Below are positions 8,822 through 16,041 of a DNA stretch of 28,909 nt, piece by piece. The notes beneath the pieces were generated by a model. The model did not search any database. It was not told the origin of the DNA and was given only the letters and a program-made list of their open reading frames with translations. The translations under genes and the position numbers were made by a program. The DNA comes from Porphyrobacter sp. UBA7686 (GTDB taxonomy: Bacteria > Pseudomonadota > Alphaproteobacteria > Sphingomonadales > Sphingomonadaceae): contig DLGU01000164.1 of assembly GCA_002482865.1 (NCBI GenBank), forward strand, positions 1 through 28,909, written 5' to 3'. How positions within the stretch are numbered: position 1 is the first letter of the stretch; each line of letters starts with the position of its first letter.

Positions 8822-9634
8822 ATGGACATTCAATCACTTTTCAGCCTCGAAGGTCGCATTGCCCTCGTCACCGGCGGCTCGCGGGGCATCGGCAAGATGT
8901 TCGTCGAGGGCCTGCTCGCAGCGGGCTGCGCCAAGGTCTATATCTCGGCGCGCAAGCGTGACCAGATGCAGGACACCATCGACCAATTCGGCGCGGACCG
9001 GGTGATCGGCATCCCCGCCGACCTCAGCCAGATGGACGGCATGGTCAGCCTCGCCAATGAGTTGAAGGCGCGCGAGACGCGGCTCGATATCCTCATCAAC
9101 AATGCCGGGGCCGCATGGGGTCAGCCTTACCTCGAGTTCTCCGAAGCCGGGTGGCACCGGACGATGGACCTGAACGTCAAGACCCCGTTCTTCCTGACGC
9201 AAAAGCTCCATGATCTGCTGGTCGCAGGCGGCAAGGGCGGGCATCCGGCCAAGGTGATCCACGTCTCGTCGATTGATGGTCAGCGGATCAACCCGTGGGA
9301 AACCTATGCCTATCAGGCGTCGAAGGCCGCGGTGATCCAGCTGACCCGGCGCATGGCCGCGCGGCTCATCCAGGACAATATCGTGGTGTCCTCCATCGCG
9401 CCCGGCGCTTTCCCGTCGGAGATGAACAAGGCCGCCAAGGACGCGCCTGACGCCAGCGCCTCGGGCATCCCGGCCAAGCGCATCGGCACCGCCGAAGACA
9501 TGGCCGCCGCCGCGATCTACCTGTGCAGCCGCGCGGGCGATTACGTAGTGGGTGAGACGCTGACGGTGGATGGCGGGGTGGTCAATGCGCTGCTGCCGAA
9601 CCACTTCGCCGATCCGAGCGGCGGCGGGCACTGA
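8822..9634 (+). CDS. Short-chain dehydrogenase/reductase (classical SDR)
   Basis: A 270-residue NAD(P)-dependent oxidoreductase. The cofactor loop TGGSRGIG is at 17-24, NNAG at 93-96, and the catalytic set Ser150, Tyr164 and Lys168 (YQASK) is intact. The C-terminal segment VGETLTVDGGVVNALLP is typical of the family. Its start lies four bases after the acyl-CoA dehydrogenase stop, so it is probably translated from the same mRNA. In context it could oxidise a hydroxyacyl-CoA made after hydration of the enoyl-CoA, but SDR substrates cannot be read from sequence alone. Confidence 0.92.
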   Translation: MDIQSLFSLEGRIALVTGGSRGIGKMFVEGLLAAGCAKVYISARKRDQMQDTIDQFGADRVIGIPADLSQMDGMVSLANELKARETRLDILINNAGAAWGQPYLEFSEAGWHRTMDLNVKTPFFLTQKLHDLLVAGGKGGHPAKVIHVSSIDGQRINPWETYAYQASKAAVIQLTRRMAARLIQDNIVVSSIAPGAFPSEMNKAAKDAPDASASGIPAKRIGTAEDMAAAAIYLCSRAGDYVVGETLTVDGGVVNALLPNHFADPSGGGH

Positions 9635-9657
9635 TCCACCTTTCAGCGCCAAGCACA

Positions 9658-9690
9658 GGGGCCGGGGGAGCGATCCTCCGGCCCTTCTTA
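9658..9690 (+). terminator. Rho-independent terminator after the SDR gene
   Basis: GGGGCCGGGGGAGCGATCC followed by TCCGGCCC forms a strong GC hairpin (GGGCCGG pairs with CCGGCCC, with further GGA/TCC pairing), and TTCTTATT comes directly after. It lies 24 bases past the SDR stop codon. Confidence 0.75.
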
Positions 9691-9798
9691 TTCGGCGTCG
9701 GCTATACTAGAATAGAGCGAGCCGCGCCGAGCAACGGCACGGTCGGCATGCGGGACGGCTGATGCAGTGTGCACAGTCCGACTGAGCGGAGACCACCA

Positions 9799-9996
9799 AT
9801 GGCCACAGTACCCACGCCCACGCCCGATACGGTCGAACCCACCGCGCCGCCGGTGGAAGCGCCGCCGCAGCCCAGCGAACCGTTCCCGCCCACGCCCGAC
9901 GAAACCGAGCCCACTCCGCCCGATATCGACGAGCCCGGTCGCGGTCCGGACGAAATACCGCCGGAGTTTCCCGGCATCAGCGACCCGGATCAGTAG
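9799..9996 (+). CDS. Small proline-rich acidic protein, unknown function
   Basis: A 65-residue protein starting MATVPTPTPDTVEPTAPPV after CGGAG. It is composed almost entirely of Pro, Glu, Asp, Thr and Ala, with no hydrophobic segment or signal peptide, and is predicted to be disordered and cytoplasmic. It is convergent with the porin, seven bases apart. An upstream TATACT at 9703-9708 could be a -10 box. Similar tiny proline-rich ORFs occur in related genomes as far as I recall. The opposite strand is also open (glycine-rich reading), but the RBS and acidic Pro-rich composition favour this strand. Confidence 0.6.
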   Translation: MATVPTPTPDTVEPTAPPVEAPPQPSEPFPPTPDETEPTPPDIDEPGRGPDEIPPEFPGISDPDQ

Positions 9997-10006
9997 GTCC
10001 GACCTA
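9994..10006. other. Palindrome formed by two convergent stop codons
   Basis: TAGGTCCGACCTA: six-base arms around one base. The left TAG is the stop of the proline-rich protein, and the right CTA is the reverse complement of the porin stop codon. It is too short to be a convincing terminator. Confidence 0.6.
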
Positions 10007-11467
10007 GTAGTTCCACTGCGCCTGTACGCGCAGGATCTGCCCCTCGGCCTGCCCGAAGCGGCGCTCATCGGCCTCCTTGCGTGACGCCCAGCCATAGGTG
10101 GTGGTGATCTCCAGCGCCGGGTCGATTTGGAATTCGAGGCCCAGCTCCAGCTCCTCGGTTTCCAGCCGGGGAGCGTTGATCGCCGCCTTGAAGCCGCCGC
10201 GGTAATATTGCCAGCGGGCGAAGGGGTGGATCGTGCCGATAGGCGTCTGGTCGATCTTGGCCATCACCTGCACGTAGCCGCCGTCAACCGGGCGTTCCTC
10301 GATCCGGCCGGTGGCGGGGACGAATTCCGGCCCCGTGCCCCAGTTCCACTCCGCCTGAACGCCGAAGGGCTGAGGATAGAGGATCGCGTGCAGGTTGACG
10401 CGGTTGTCCTTGAAACCCACCGGGCTGACCCCGCCGGTGCGGATTTCCGGGCGGATGGTGTTGCGCATCACCGAACCGCCGATCTCGAACACCTGACCAT
10501 TGAGGCCCAGACCATCGAGCTCAAACGGCCAGGTCGCCAGCGCGACCGCCATGAGGTCATTATCGGTTTCGGTGCGGTTGAGGCCCTGCCCGTTGAACAC
10601 GCCGAACCCGAAGGCGCCGTAATTGCCGAAGAGCTTCTGCCCATCATCCGCCAGCCGGTCCCAGATCGCCTGCACACGCGGCGGGGTGTAATAGGCGACG
10701 ATCCCAAGGTCACGCTCGCCCGACGCGGCGGAGTTGATCGCATCGGTACGGTCCAGCGCCAAGCGGTTGGAGGAGGACTGCATGTTCTCCCAGCCATAGG
10801 GCACCTTTGACTGGCCGAGCCGGATGCGGAACGATTTGTCACCGGTCGGGAAGACATCGGCATACATATCGCGCAAGGACACCGTGCCTTCGCGCCGTTC
10901 GCCGACCGACTGGTTGGAAACAGCGGCGGCAAAGTCAGGCTGGAAGTAGAGCGAGACGTGCTCGTTCAGGTCGCCTTGCAGCACCAGTCGCATCCGGCGG
11001 AAAGTGAAATTGCTGTCGCCGTTCACCGCGCTATCGTGGATCGAGCGCAGGCGCGAAACCCCGGCGGGCGCGTCGGCGTCGCCCGAGACGATCTGGTTGA
11101 AGCGCATCTGGGTGTAACCGCGCAGGCGCAGCTTTTCATACCACGCCTCGCGCTTGGGCTTGGGTGTGGCACCGGCGAGCGGGATCGATTCCGGCGCGGG
11201 CGGGGCGCTGACAGGAGCGGGCGCTGCGGGCGCGGGCACAGCAACCGGTGTCGGGCCAGGCGAAGGGGCCGCCTGAGTCGTTTGCAGCGCGCTGACCATC
11301 GCCTTCAATTCATCAATCTGACGTTGAAGATCGGCGATGGTGGTTGCCTGATCGGGCGCTTGCGAACTGGCGGGTGATTCGGTCTGCGCCATTACAGGAG
11401 CGCAAGTGCTGGCCAGCAGACCGGCAGTGATCAGGCGGACGGCGAAGCCAAGAGAAGGGCGGGACAT
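10004..11467 (-). CDS. Outer-membrane porin, phosphate-selective OprO/OprP family
   Basis: A 487-residue outer-membrane beta-barrel. The signal peptide MSRPSLGFAVRLITAGLLA ends near Ala27-Gln28 (PVMA-QTE). A short trimerisation-type coiled coil follows at about 41-66 (ATTIADLQRQIDELKAMVSA), then a Pro/Ala linker to about 105. The barrel starts with LRLRGYTQMRFNQ and includes FTFRRMRLVLQGDL and IRLGQSKVPYGWENMQSSS, typical of the family. The protein ends in VQAQWNY with an aromatic C-terminus needed for BAM-dependent assembly. A near-consensus PHO box lies 68 bases upstream, consistent with induction in phosphate starvation. Solute preference (phosphate or polyphosphate) is inferred from family and box. 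Confidence 0.9.
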   Translation of the reverse strand: MSRPSLGFAVRLITAGLLASTCAPVMAQTESPASSQAPDQATTIADLQRQIDELKAMVSALQTTQAAPSPGPTPVAVPAPAAPAPVSAPPAPESIPLAGATPKPKREAWYEKLRLRGYTQMRFNQIVSGDADAPAGVSRLRSIHDSAVNGDSNFTFRRMRLVLQGDLNEHVSLYFQPDFAAAVSNQSVGERREGTVSLRDMYADVFPTGDKSFRIRLGQSKVPYGWENMQSSSNRLALDRTDAINSAASGERDLGIVAYYTPPRVQAIWDRLADDGQKLFGNYGAFGFGVFNGQGLNRTETDNDLMAVALATWPFELDGLGLNGQVFEIGGSVMRNTIRPEIRTGGVSPVGFKDNRVNLHAILYPQPFGVQAEWNWGTGPEFVPATGRIEERPVDGGYVQVMAKIDQTPIGTIHPFARWQYYRGGFKAAINAPRLETEELELGLEFQIDPALEITTTYGWASRKEADERRFGQAEGQILRVQAQWNY

Positions 11468-11534
11468 GAACTACCGCTTTCGCAATATGCCCGCTCACAA
11501 TAAGCTGGCTGCGAGGCGCGGATATGTCGTTTGA

Positions 11535-11552
11535 GTGTCAGATATATGACAT
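11535..11552 (-). promoter_or_regulatory. PHO box (PhoB binding site) of the porin gene
   Basis: Reading toward the porin: ATGTCATATATCTGACAC, i.e. two 7-base half sites ATGTCAT and CTGACAC separated by ATAT. Against the classical CTGTCAT-N4-CTGTCAC box it differs at two positions. Ten bases after the box comes TATCCG, the place a -10 element occupies in E. coli phoA. Upstream on the plus strand two TTGCGAC copies start 20 bases apart (11553 and 11573) and may be a further site. Confidence 0.6.
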
Positions 11553-11607
11553 TTGCGACCGATTTATCACAATTGCGACAAACGGCTCTCCGGCCTGCGA
11601 CCAGCAG

Positions 11608-12258
11608 TTAGCCCATCAAGCCGCGCACAAACGGGATCAGCCCGGTCTGACGCGCGCGCTTCATGCGTTCGGCTTCGAGGATCGCGTGGACCTTGTCGAA
11701 GCATACGTTCACATCATCATTGATGATCACGTAATCATAGCCGTCCCAGTGGCTGATCTCGGCGCGGGCGCGTTCCATGCGGGCGTTGATGACGTCGGTG
11801 CTGTCGGTGGCTCGGCCCTTCAGGCGGCGGTGCAGCTCATCGATCGACGGCGGCAGGATGAACACCCGCACTACGTCCTGTTGGTCCTTCTGGTACAGCT
11901 GCTGCGTGCCCTGCCAGTCGATATCAAACAGGAAGTCCTGCCCTTCCTTCAGCGCGGCGCGGATCTTGCCCTTGGGGGTGCCATAGCGGTGACCGAAGAC
12001 ATGCGCCCATTCGTAGAAGTCGTCTTCTTCGACCATGCGGTCGAACTCGGCCTCGGTGACGAAGTGGTAATGCACCCCGTCGACCTCGTTTGGGCGCGGC
12101 GGGCGGGTGGTGGCGGAGACCGAGAGCTTGATCTCGGCGTCCTTGGCCAGCAGCATCCGCGACAGCGTCGTCTTGCCCGCGCCCGAGGGCGAGGAGAGGA
12201 TGAACATCAGGCCCCGGCGATGGAGCGTGTCGTCTGCGTGGTGTGAGGTGTCGCCCAT
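11608..12258 (-). CDS. gmk: Guanylate kinase
   Basis: A 216-residue cytoplasmic enzyme converting GMP to GDP with ATP. The P-loop SSPSGAGKTT lies at 22-31, and the GMP-binding segment SVSATTRPPRPNEVDGVHYH follows. The later motif DIDWQGTQQLYQK and the C-terminal ARAEISHWDGYDYVIIND are standard. The ATG at 12258 is chosen; a longer frame starting at a TTG (12288) is not supported. The intergenic region to the downstream porin is 140 bases and contains the porin's own control site, so the two genes are probably separate units. Confidence 0.96.
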   Translation of the reverse strand: MGDTSHHADDTLHRRGLMFILSSPSGAGKTTLSRMLLAKDAEIKLSVSATTRPPRPNEVDGVHYHFVTEAEFDRMVEEDDFYEWAHVFGHRYGTPKGKIRAALKEGQDFLFDIDWQGTQQLYQKDQQDVVRVFILPPSIDELHRRLKGRATDSTDVINARMERARAEISHWDGYDYVIINDDVNVCFDKVHAILEAERMKRARQTGLIPFVRGLMG

Positions 12259-12300
12259 AGGCCCCGTTGCACCAACACAGGCGTGCAAATCAAGCGGCGA

Positions 12301-12723
12301 TCAGGATTCGCCAGTGGGTGTCTTGCGCGCCCTGCGCTTTGCCTCGAGTCGCTTGCCCCGGTCGTAGAACACCTTGGCTGCCAGCCCGCCTGCCACCACC
12401 GCCAGCCCGATGGGCGAGCGGCGCGCAAGGTGGCTCGCGCCCCACAAGGCTACGCTGGTGGCCAATCCGCGACCGTCGACCAGCTTGTCGGCCTTCGCCT
12501 TGTCATAGCTTTTGACGAGCAGTCCGCGCTCCATCCGGTTGCGCAGCATTCCGCCAGCGGCGCGCAAGACGATGTCGGCGATCACGAGATTGGTACCGGC
12601 CACCGGGCTGGGCAGCGGCAGGCCGGCGGGACCGGTTGGGTTTGACTTGGTCGCGGCAGGAGCGGGCGGCGCAGCTGCGGCCTTGCCGCGCTTGCCTTTG
12701 ATCGCCCCCTTGCCCCGCGCCAT
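12301..12723 (-). CDS. Hypothetical protein, basic Ala/Pro-rich N-terminus
   Basis: I do not recognise a characterised family. The 140 residues begin with a very basic and low-complexity stretch (MARGKGAIKGKRGKAAAAP), continue through a Pro-rich linker to about residue 42, then a more ordered region (TNLVIADIVLRAAGGMLRNR). A moderately hydrophobic helix IGLAVVAGGLAAKVFYD lies near the C-terminus, followed by a basic tail. It starts five bases after the SspB-like gene and probably shares its transcript. Alpha-helical and perhaps membrane- or nucleic-acid-associated is as far as the sequence allows. Confidence 0.75.
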   Translation of the reverse strand: MARGKGAIKGKRGKAAAAPPAPAATKSNPTGPAGLPLPSPVAGTNLVIADIVLRAAGGMLRNRMERGLLVKSYDKAKADKLVDGRGLATSVALWGASHLARRSPIGLAVVAGGLAAKVFYDRGKRLEAKRRARKTPTGES

Positions 12724-12728
12724 CGGGC

Positions 12729-13208
12729 CTACTTCTTGCGCCCGAAATCGATGCTGACCACGTTCGAGCCATCGGGATCCGTGTCCGGCCCGTCATTTTC
12801 GGCGTCTTCGTGGGCTTCGGGCTCCAGCTCCTCCACCGCAGCCTGGAACTGGAGGCCGAAATCGACCGCCGGATCGACGAAGGCGGTGATCGCAGCGAAA
12901 GGGATCTGCAACTTTGCCGGCACCTGATTGAAGGTGAGGCTGACCGTGAAGCTATGCGGGAAGACCTCAAGATCCCAGAACTTGTTCTGGAGCACGATGG
13001 TCATCTCATCCGGGAAGCGTTCGCGCAGGTGCGGCGGGATCGACACGCCGGGCGCGCCGGTTTTGAAGGTGATGTAGAAATGGTGCGCGCCGGGCAAGGT
13101 GCTGCCGCCGCTGACAATCGAGCCGAGCACCCGGCCGACGACCGCACGCAGGGCTTCCTGCACGATTTCGTCATAGGGGATCAGGCTGTCGGGAGCGTCG
13201 CTGGTCAT
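12729..13208 (-). CDS. SspB-family ClpXP adaptor (stringent starvation protein B-like)
   Basis: A 159-residue protein that in the family delivers ssrA-tagged and other substrates to ClpXP. The fold segment HHFYITFKTGAPGVSIPPHL at 42-61, QNKFWDLEV at 74-82 and FSVSLTFN-like FTVSLTFNQVPAKLQIPF at 87-104 fit alpha-type SspB. A disordered acidic linker (about 127-148) leads to a conserved tail SNVVSIDFGRKK, the expected ClpX-docking peptide. The ATG at 13208 is chosen; the frame is open 98 codons further but that part is not family-like. No convincing Shine-Dalgarno is seen. It is divergent from hisB across 196 bases. Confidence 0.85.
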   Translation of the reverse strand: MTSDAPDSLIPYDEIVQEALRAVVGRVLGSIVSGGSTLPGAHHFYITFKTGAPGVSIPPHLRERFPDEMTIVLQNKFWDLEVFPHSFTVSLTFNQVPAKLQIPFAAITAFVDPAVDFGLQFQAAVEELEPEAHEDAENDGPDTDPDGSNVVSIDFGRKK

Positions 13209-13217
13209 CACACGGCG

Positions 13218-13251
13218 ATTGGTGACGCCGCGCGCGGGCTTGGTCAAGCCC
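13218..13251 (-). promoter_or_regulatory. Candidate promoter and palindrome for the sspB-like gene
   Basis: A perfect palindrome GGGCTTGGTCAAGCCC (13236-13251) includes TTGACC on the minus strand, a possible -35 box. ACCAAT about 17 bases downstream could be a weak -10. A start of transcription there would fall only a few bases before the ATG, matching the absence of an RBS. Low confidence. Confidence 0.3.
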
Positions 13252-13368
13252 CCATCCCGCTTTGACGCAGGATTGCCGCACAGGTTTGGCGGGGTTTCGC
13301 AACGGTTTGTGCCAAGCTCCGCTATGCACAGGTTCGCATGCCCATGGCCCGTACCATGCGCGCGATGC

Positions 13369-13404
13369 TTGTCATGTGGGCCAAGCGGACTATAGCGCCA
13401 AAAT
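13369..13404 (+). promoter_or_regulatory. Candidate leaderless promoter of the his genes
   Basis: TTGTCA at 13369-13374 and TATAGC at 13391-13396 are 16 bases apart, a reasonable sigma-70 pair. Seven to eight bases after the -10 falls position 13403-13405, i.e. the hisB start codon itself. No Shine-Dalgarno precedes that ATG. Leaderless mRNAs are well documented in alphaproteobacteria. Confidence 0.45.
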
Positions 13405-14025
13405 ATGGCCAGCACCCCCGCCCAAACCCCGCAGCGCACCGGCTCGGTAGAGCGTAACACCACCGAGACGACAATCGCGATCCACGTCAATCTCGACGGC
13501 ACGGGCGCCTATGATGTGTCGACCGGGATCGGGTTCCTTGATCACATGGTCGAACAGTTCAGCCGCCATTCGCTGATCGACGTGACGATGAAGGTGCAGG
13601 GCGACCTGCATGTCGACCAGCACCACACCACTGAAGATTCGGCGATTGCGCTGGGGCAAGCGATCACGCAGGCCTTGGGCGACAAGGCGGGGATCGGCCG
13701 GTACGGCGCGGCCTATTCGCCGATGGACGAGACGCTGAGCCGCGTGGCGCTGGACATTTCCGGGCGGCCTTTCCTGGTGTGGAAGGCGAAGTTCACGCAG
13801 GAAAAGCTCGGCGAATGGGACACTGAGCTTATCGAGCACTGGTTCCATTCGGTCAGTCAGAGCGCGGGCATCACCCTGCACATGGAACTGCTCTACGGCA
13901 GCAATAATCACCACATCTGCGAGAGCCTGTATAAAGGCTTCGCCCGCGCAATGCGGCAGGCGGTCGAACGTGACCCGCGCAAAGGCGGCGCGATCCCGAG
14001 CACCAAGGGGCAGCTGGGTGGCTAG
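13405..14025 (+). CDS. hisB: Imidazoleglycerol-phosphate dehydratase
   Basis: A 206-residue monofunctional HisB, the Mn-dependent dehydratase of histidine synthesis. The metal-binding motif [14 protein letters not shown] is at 71-84, and the second one, [16 protein letters not shown], at 167-182. The N-terminal [14 protein letters not shown] is typical. It heads the histidine gene group. The downstream YciI-like gene overlaps its last eight bases, so the two are translationally coupled. No RBS is visible before the start. Confidence 0.97.
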   Translation: MASTPAQTPQRTGSVERNTTETTIAIHVNLDGTGAYDVSTGIGFLDHMVEQFSRHSLIDVTMKVQGDLHVDQHHTTEDSAIALGQAITQALGDKAGIGRYGAAYSPMDETLSRVALDISGRPFLVWKAKFTQEKLGEWDTELIEHWFHSVSQSAGITLHMELLYGSNNHHICESLYKGFARAMRQAVERDPRKGGAIPSTKGQLGG

Positions 14026-14314
14026 CATCTTTATCGCGTCGCTGACCTACACTGTCCCGATCGAACAGGTCGACGCGGTGTTGGCCGATCACCTCGCATG
14101 GCTGAAAGCCGGGCACGAGGCGGGGCATTTCCTCGCCTGGGGCCCGCGCGAGCCGCGCGACGGCGGGCTGATCTTTGTGAAGGCTGCGAGCCGCTCTGAG
14201 GCTGAGGCGCTGCTGATGAGCGACCCCTTCATGCTCCACCAATTGGCCGACCTGACCATCATCCAATGGACCCCACGCTTTGTCGGGCCGGGGCTGGAGG
14301 CTTTCAATGCGTAG
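14018..14314 (+). CDS. YciI family protein
   Basis: A 98-residue protein of the YciI (ferredoxin-like alpha/beta) family; function in most bacteria is unknown. The GTG at 14018 is inside the end of hisB with GGGG upstream. Landmarks are [20 protein letters not shown] (the conserved helix with a His) and [20 protein letters not shown] followed by DPF. Its position between hisB and hisH, and overlap with hisB, suggest co-expression with histidine synthesis, though no role there is known. Confidence 0.85.
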   Translation: MASIFIASLTYTVPIEQVDAVLADHLAWLKAGHEAGHFLAWGPREPRDGGLIFVKAASRSEAEALLMSDPFMLHQLADLTIIQWTPRFVGPGLEAFNA

Positions 14315-14326
14315 AAGCGCTGGAAC

Positions 14327-14388
14327 GGCTGCACCGCAGCCGCAAGCGCGACTGCGCGCCCGCAGCGGGCGCGGCTTTGCCGCGCGCC
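14327..14388. repeat. GC-rich palindromic element between yciI-like and hisH (family 3, copy 1)
   Basis: Three small palindromes in a row: GGCTGC-ACC-GCAGCC (14327-14341), GCGCCC-GCAGC-GGGCGC (14356-14372) and GCGCGGC-TTT-GCCGCGC (14369-14385). The last two share four bases and cannot both form fully. Positions 14340-14365 match 15989-16014 at 23 of 26 bases, so the two gaps hold related elements. Confidence 0.75.
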
Positions 14389-14430
14389 TAGCGAGGACCG
14401 CGCGCCCGGATGGGCGTGCGGAAAGCAAAA

Positions 14431-15057
14431 ATGCCTGAGGTTGTTGCCTTGGTCGATTACGGCGCGGGCAACCTTCACTCGGTGCACAATGCCTTGAAGG
14501 CGGCCGGGGCGGAGGTGACTGTTACCGCCGATCCCTACGTGGTGCGCGCGGCGGACCGGATTGTCCTGCCCGGCGTGGGCAGCTTCAAGGCCTGCGCAGA
14601 AGGCCTGCGCGCGATCCCGCACATGGTCGAAGCCATGACCGAGCGCGTTCACGTGGGCGGCGCGCCGTTCCTTGGCATTTGTGTGGGCATGCAATTGCTC
14701 GCGACCCGCGGGCTGGAACACGGCGAAACCCCCGGCCTCGGCTGGGTGCCGGGCGAGGTGCGGCTGATCCAGCCGTCCGATCCGGCGATTAAGGTGCCGC
14801 ACATGGGCTGGAACGATGTCGCCCTGCTGCCCCATGCGCGGGGCTCTGCGGTGATTGAGGAGGGAGAGGCCTATTTCCTCCATTCCTACCACTTCGCCGC
14901 CGACAACCCGCATGATGTCGCCGCCATGACCGATCACGGCGAGGGGCTGGTCGCCGCCGTCGCCCGCGACAACATGATCGGCGTGCAGTTTCACCCGGAA
15001 AAGAGCCAAGCCTATGGGCTGGCGACACTCCGGCGCTTTCTGGAGTGGTATCCGTGA
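14431..15057 (+). CDS. hisH: Imidazole glycerol phosphate synthase, glutaminase subunit
   Basis: A 208-residue class I glutamine amidotransferase that makes ammonia for HisF. The nucleophile Cys84 lies in GICVGMQLL, and His188 and Glu190 in QFHPEKS complete the triad. The ATG at 14431 (MPEVVALVDYGAGNLHSV) gives the usual family start and has GGAAA upstream. An in-frame ATG at 14410 would add seven residues encoded by the tail of the repeat and is less likely. The partner hisF is three genes downstream. Confidence 0.96.
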   Translation: MPEVVALVDYGAGNLHSVHNALKAAGAEVTVTADPYVVRAADRIVLPGVGSFKACAEGLRAIPHMVEAMTERVHVGGAPFLGICVGMQLLATRGLEHGETPGLGWVPGEVRLIQPSDPAIKVPHMGWNDVALLPHARGSAVIEEGEAYFLHSYHFAADNPHDVAAMTDHGEGLVAAVARDNMIGVQFHPEKSQAYGLATLRRFLEWYP

Positions 15058-15061
15058 AGGG

Positions 15062-15214
15062 CCCCTCTCCAACTCCGGCTAGGCAGGCAAGCTGCCAAGC
15101 CTTCGTATCCTCTCCCGCATGGGGAGAGGAGTGGGATCGCGCATATCCTCTCCCCTTGCGGGAGAGGATAGCGCAGCTTGCCGCGTCAGCGGCTAGCGAA
15201 GCTTGGAGAGGGGG
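15062..15214. repeat. Nested palindromic element between hisH and hisA (family 4)
   Basis: About 153 bp with outer arms CCCCTCTCCAA (15062-15072) and TTGGAGAGGGG (15203-15214). Inner arms are AGGCAAGCTG and CAGCTTGCC. Two CCTCTCCC...GGGAGAGG hairpins occupy the centre. The outer right arm is also the Shine-Dalgarno of hisA. Reading frames through it, for example 15045-15227, are artefacts. Confidence 0.9.
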
Positions 15215-15223
15215 CAGCAACCC

Positions 15224-15952
15224 ATGATCGTCTTCCCAGCAATCGACCTCAAGAACGGTCAGGTCGTGCGCCTGTCCGAAGGCGACATGGACCGGGCCAC
15301 GATCTATGGCGATGATCCGGCCGCGCAGGCGATGATCTTTGCAGAGGCAGGCGCCGAGCATCTCCATGTGGTCGACCTCGACGGCAGCTTTGCGGGCGAA
15401 AGCCGCAACCGCGCGGCGGTGGAAGCGATTATCGAAGCCTTCCCCGGCTATGTGCAACTGGGCGGCGGCATCCGCGATGCGGCGGCGGTCGAAGGATGGT
15501 TCAATCTCGGCGTGGCGCGGGTGGTGATGGGGTCCGCTGCGCTCAAGAACCCTGAATTCGTCAAGGACATGGCCCGCGAATGGGAAGGCGGCATCGTCGT
15601 CGCGGTTGACGCGAAAGACGGCATGGTCGCGACCGAGGGCTGGGCGGAAGTCTCCGACGTTCCCGTCACCGACCTCGCCCGCCGCTTCGAAGATGCAGGC
15701 GTCGCCTCGCTGTTGTTCACGGACATTGGCCGCGACGGGTTGCTGAAGGGCGTGAACATCGAGGCGACCGTCGATCTGGCCCGCCGCGTCGATATTCCCG
15801 TGATCGCCAGCGGGGGCGTAAAGGGTCTGGACGATATCCATATGCTGGCGCTCCACGCGCATGAGGGGATCGAGGGCGTCATCACCGGACGAGCGCTGTA
15901 TGAAGGGCGGCTTGACCTGGCGGCGGCGATTGCGATGGGCCAACGAGTGTGA
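15224..15952 (+). CDS. hisA: ProFAR isomerase, 1-(5-phosphoribosyl)-5-[(5-phosphoribosylamino)methylideneamino]imidazole-4-carboxamide isomerase
   Basis: A 242-residue TIM barrel performing the Amadori rearrangement in histidine synthesis. The catalytic pair is Asp8 (PAIDLKNGQVVRL) and Asp129 (VVAVDAKDG). Phosphate-binding loops LGGGIRD and ASGGVKGLDD are present. The ATG at 15224 is preceded by GGAGAGGGGG at the correct distance; this RBS is part of the palindromic element upstream. The gap to the next gene (89 bp) contains another palindromic element. Confidence 0.97.
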   Translation: MIVFPAIDLKNGQVVRLSEGDMDRATIYGDDPAAQAMIFAEAGAEHLHVVDLDGSFAGESRNRAAVEAIIEAFPGYVQLGGGIRDAAAVEGWFNLGVARVVMGSAALKNPEFVKDMAREWEGGIVVAVDAKDGMVATEGWAEVSDVPVTDLARRFEDAGVASLLFTDIGRDGLLKGVNIEATVDLARRVDIPVIASGGVKGLDDIHMLALHAHEGIEGVITGRALYEGRLDLAAAIAMGQRV

Positions 15953-15973
15953 CGATTGCCGCCGGGCACGTTC

Positions 15974-16027
15974 CGGTCGCGCCAGCGACCGCAAGCCCGA
16001 CCGGGCGCCCGCAGGCCCCTTCGGGCC
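15974..16027. repeat. Palindromic element between hisA and the small membrane gene (family 3, copy 2)
   Basis: CGGTCGC-GCCA-GCGACCG (15974-15991) and GGCCC-CTTC-GGGCC (16014-16027) are two hairpins. The segment between them is related to the element at 14340-14365. The 3' edge reaches the GAGGAT that acts as RBS for the following gene. Confidence 0.75.
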
Positions 16028-16041
16028 GAGGATAACAAGAA

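Noticed and set aside
9702..9977. Glycine-rich 91-codon frame opposite the proline-rich protein
   Set aside because: It is the antisense of a Pro codon-rich sequence, with no start signal better than the plus-strand one.
15045..15227. 60-codon frame between hisH and hisA
   Set aside because: It reads through the palindromic element only; no RBS or conserved sequence.
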